Source of the DNA: Chryseosolibacter sp964493505
Lineage (GTDB): Bacteria > Bacteroidota > Bacteroidia > Cytophagales > Cyclobacteriaceae
DNA: 64,000 nt
NCBI GenBank assembly: GCA_964493505.1
Contig: CAZBNP010000010.1
Location: 119,452 to 183,451, forward strand
Direction: 5' to 3'
In this document: positions 61,929 to 64,000 of the stretch, piece by piece
Position numbering within the stretch: position 1 is the first letter of the stretch
Layout of the letters: the number at the start of each line of letters is the position of its first letter
Position numbers and translations under genes: made by a program
The notes under the pieces: generated by a model
The model's database searches: none
Seen by the model: the letters and a program-made list of their open reading frames with translations, nothing else
What the model was told of the DNA's origin: nothing

Positions 61929-63839
61929 TTGGAAACCGCCTTATCCATCCTCCACAAATACTGGGGCCACGAGCAATTCCGGCCGATGCAGGAAGATATT
62001 GTCAACGCGGTTCTCGAGGGCCGCGATACCCTTGCCATCCTCCCTACCGGCGGCGGTAAGTCGGTATGCTTCCAGGTTCCGGCAATGATCTTCGACGGTA
62101 TCTGCCTGGTGATATCCCCCCTTATCGCACTTATGAAGGACCAGGTCGAACACCTGCGAAGGCGGGGTATCCAGGCGATCGCGATCCATTCAGGAATGCG
62201 ACGGACTGAAATCGACATCCTGCTCGACAACGCTATCTACGGTAACACGAAGTTCCTTTATGTCTCGCCCGAGCGCCTGCAAACCGAGCTCTTCACCGCG
62301 CGGGTCCGTCAGATGAATGTAGCCCTCATCGCTGTCGACGAAGCGCATTGCATCTCCCAGTGGGGCTATGACTTCAGACCCCCCTACCTGAAGATCGCCT
62401 CCCTGCGCGACATCTTTCCGGGCGTTCCCGTAATCGCGCTCACCGCCACTGCCACTGAACACGTGCAGGAGGATATTGCTGACAAACTCCGCTTCAATGA
62501 AGACTTTGCGCTCTTCAAAAAATCCTTCGCCCGCGACAACCTTTCTTTTGTTGTTCGCAAAACGGACAACAAAGACAACCAGCTACTGGAAATTCTCCGC
62601 CGGGTTCCGGGGTCGGCTATTATCTACGTTCGCTCTCGAAAGGCCACACAGGAAATTGCACAGTGGCTTAACCGGAAGAAAATCGCGGCTTCGCATTATC
62701 ACGCCGGACTCACCTTCGAGGAACGTACGCGAAGACAGGAGGAATGGATCAGGAACCAGACGCGGGTAATGGTCGCAACGAACGCTTTTGGTATGGGTAT
62801 CGACAAGCCGGATGTCAGAACTGTTGTTCACCTCGACCTGCCGGAGAATATCGAGTCGTATTACCAGGAGGCAGGCCGGGCGGGTCGTGATGGTATCCGA
62901 TCGTTCGCGGTAATACTGTATCAGGACGCAGACATCAGTAACCTTGAAACCAAAGTCGAACAATCTCAACCACCCTTCGATTATCTCAAGGTCCTGTATC
63001 AAAGCCTGGCCAACTACTACCAGTTGGCGGTGGGAAGTGCCGAAGGCGAGAGTTTTGATTTTGACATCCAGAATTTCTGCGAGCGTTTCCGGCTGAATGC
63101 CGTCGAAGTATATAACGGAATGAAGAAGCTTGAAGAGGAGGGCCTCGTCCAGTTTAATGAGAGCTTCTACAGTCCGTCGACCGTTCAAATAACCGTCGAC
63201 CCAACCAAGTTGTACGAGTTACAGGTAGCAAACGCGCGATTTGACCCGATCATCAAGATGATGCTTCGCCTGTATGGTGGCGAGATATTCTCCTCGTTTG
63301 TCAGGATCGATGAAAACGCGCTGGCGAAAGCACTGAAGGTCCTCCGCCAGGACGTCGTCGATATACTTGACCATCTTCATGAGCTGAACGTACTGGTATA
63401 TTCGCCCGTGCGCGACAAACCACAGATGACGTATGTCCTTCCGCGGCAAGACGCAGACCATCTTCCTATAGATCGCAAACGGCTGGAAGCGCGTCGCGCG
63501 CTGGTCGTCGACAAAATGAAGGCGGTGATTGCGTTCGTTCAGACGACATTCCGGTGCCGTATGCAATTGATCCAGGAATACTTTGGCGAAAGTACCGAAG
63601 CGCTTTGCGAAATATGCGACGTATGTATTGAGCGGCGCAAGAAAGACAACGTCAGAGCATTCGGCGACTTACGCGAGCAGGTGATCACAGTAGTCAGAAG
63701 AAATACCATCAGTGTCGAGAAGCTCGAGAAAGAACTTGAACCAAGCGACCGCGAACTTTTCGTCGATGTGGTACGCGAGCTCGTAGACGAAGGAGTGCTG
63801 GTTTACGACGAAGCCTGGCGGCTGAGGATGGGGTACTAG
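61929..63839 (+). CDS. recQ: ATP-dependent DNA helicase RecQ
   Basis: 636-residue 3'-5' helicase. Motif I LAILPTGGGKSVCFQVPA, motif II VDEAHCISQWGYDFRP, motif III LTATAT, motif VI YYQEAGRAGRDG, then a zinc site with Cys in TTFRCRMQLIQEYFGE and CEICDVC. The C-terminal piece (VITVVRRNTISVEKLEKELE) is a winged-helix-like end; no clear HRDC domain is seen, which puts it with the shorter RecQ type. The start is a TTG at 61929, giving the usual ETALSILHKYWGHEQFRP beginning; no ATG is available. Confidence 0.95.
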   Translation: METALSILHKYWGHEQFRPMQEDIVNAVLEGRDTLAILPTGGGKSVCFQVPAMIFDGICLVISPLIALMKDQVEHLRRRGIQAIAIHSGMRRTEIDILLDNAIYGNTKFLYVSPERLQTELFTARVRQMNVALIAVDEAHCISQWGYDFRPPYLKIASLRDIFPGVPVIALTATATEHVQEDIADKLRFNEDFALFKKSFARDNLSFVVRKTDNKDNQLLEILRRVPGSAIIYVRSRKATQEIAQWLNRKKIAASHYHAGLTFEERTRRQEEWIRNQTRVMVATNAFGMGIDKPDVRTVVHLDLPENIESYYQEAGRAGRDGIRSFAVILYQDADISNLETKVEQSQPPFDYLKVLYQSLANYYQLAVGSAEGESFDFDIQNFCERFRLNAVEVYNGMKKLEEEGLVQFNESFYSPSTVQITVDPTKLYELQVANARFDPIIKMMLRLYGGEIFSSFVRIDENALAKALKVLRQDVVDILDHLHELNVLVYSPVRDKPQMTYVLPRQDADHLPIDRKRLEARRALVVDKMKAVIAFVQTTFRCRMQLIQEYFGESTEALCEICDVCIERRKKDNVRAFGDLREQVITVVRRNTISVEKLEKELEPSDRELFVDVVRELVDEGVLVYDEAWRLRMGY

Positions 63840-63930
63840 CCGGGTGCCGGGGTGTCTGGTTTTCTGTTTCCCCAAAAATAGTACGCGACACCTCGCTTGT
63901 GTAACTTCGCCGTGTAACATCCACCCTAAA

Positions 63931-64000
63931 ATGGATCACCCTCGTTACATCGACCCCACCAGCGATTTTGGTTTCAAGCGGATTTTTGCCTCCGAACCAA
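63931..64000 (+). CDS. Rpn-family recombination-promoting nuclease (PDDEXK), partial
   Basis: The ATG at 63931 opens MDHPRYIDPTSDFGFKRIFA, the start of the Rpn/PD-(D/E)XK transposase-like family, which in Bacteroidota begins with a phrase like IDPTSDFGFKRIFG. Only 23 codons are inside the window. A -7-like TAACTTCG lies at 63902-63909, giving a short leader. Confidence 0.8.
   Translation, partial: MDHPRYIDPTSDFGFKRIFASEP

Overview
The window looks like a chromosomal segment of a member of the Bacteroidota, most likely of the Cytophagales type. The evidence is SusC/SusD and hybrid two-component genes, a type IX secretion C-terminal sorting domain, DUF4835, a surface BtuG-like propeller, a 14-gene nuo operon with a short NuoG, and several promoters with the Bacteroidota -7 element TAnnTTTG instead of a sigma70 -10 box. 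The genus is inference; no rRNA or other marker is present.

Layout. 0-9 kb (minus strand): a polysaccharide-utilisation-type unit, HTCS regulator then SusC then SusD (SusD runs off the left edge). 9-12.5 kb (plus): a secreted GH-like DUF4832-type protein and two tandem outer-membrane barrels. 12.5-15.9 kb (minus): a compact vitamin B12 uptake locus, with promoter, cobalamin riboswitch, BtuB-like receptor and overlapping BtuG-like surface lipoprotein. 16-21.9 kb: a DUF2200 gene, then a minus-strand catabolic operon (beta-helix protein, sulfatase, DUF1593 hydrolase, PVC-type dehydrogenase with cytochrome c). Its first gene is cut off at about 21,893.

21.9-26.9 kb is a decayed accessory island. 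It carries a truncated DUF6577 gene, a frameshifted toxin with an intact XRE antitoxin, a 50-residue integrase remnant, a frameshifted VapBC pair, a BRO-N gene, an AbiEi antitoxin under a promoter set in an inverted repeat, and a 52-codon chimera that begins like an AbiEii toxin and ends like an excisionase-type HTH. It ends beside an intact tRNA-Cys. Next to that gene lie two tandem tRNA-Cys copies, each broken by the same two palindromic insertions, in a 225-bp direct repeat.

27.6-34.2 kb: rpsA, a TolC-family gene, a TPR membrane protein with a small membrane protein behind it, a periplasmic thioredoxin and a YkgJ-like cysteine-cluster protein. 34.5-47.5 kb: the complete nuoABCDEFGHIJKLMN operon for complex I, with a strong intrinsic-terminator-like hairpin between nuoI and nuoJ. 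47.6-53.9 kb: a sodium/solute symporter, mdh, tilS, a divergent OstA-like LPS-transport protein and a barrel protein. 54.1-60.2 kb (plus): a T9SS cargo protein, then bamD-rpoZ-coaBC-DUF4835-small Sm-like protein-recN, closely spaced or overlapping. 60.2-64 kb: an NAD(P)-binding protein and lipoprotein pair, recQ, and the start of an Rpn-family nuclease cut by the right edge.

Most of the window is ordinary core or PUL-type DNA. The parts that most deserve a second look are the broken tRNA-Cys repeats, the toxin-antitoxin graveyard next to them, the chimeric AbiEii/HTH reading frame, the hairpin inside the nuo operon and the small Sm-like protein. No clearly new multi-gene system was identified.
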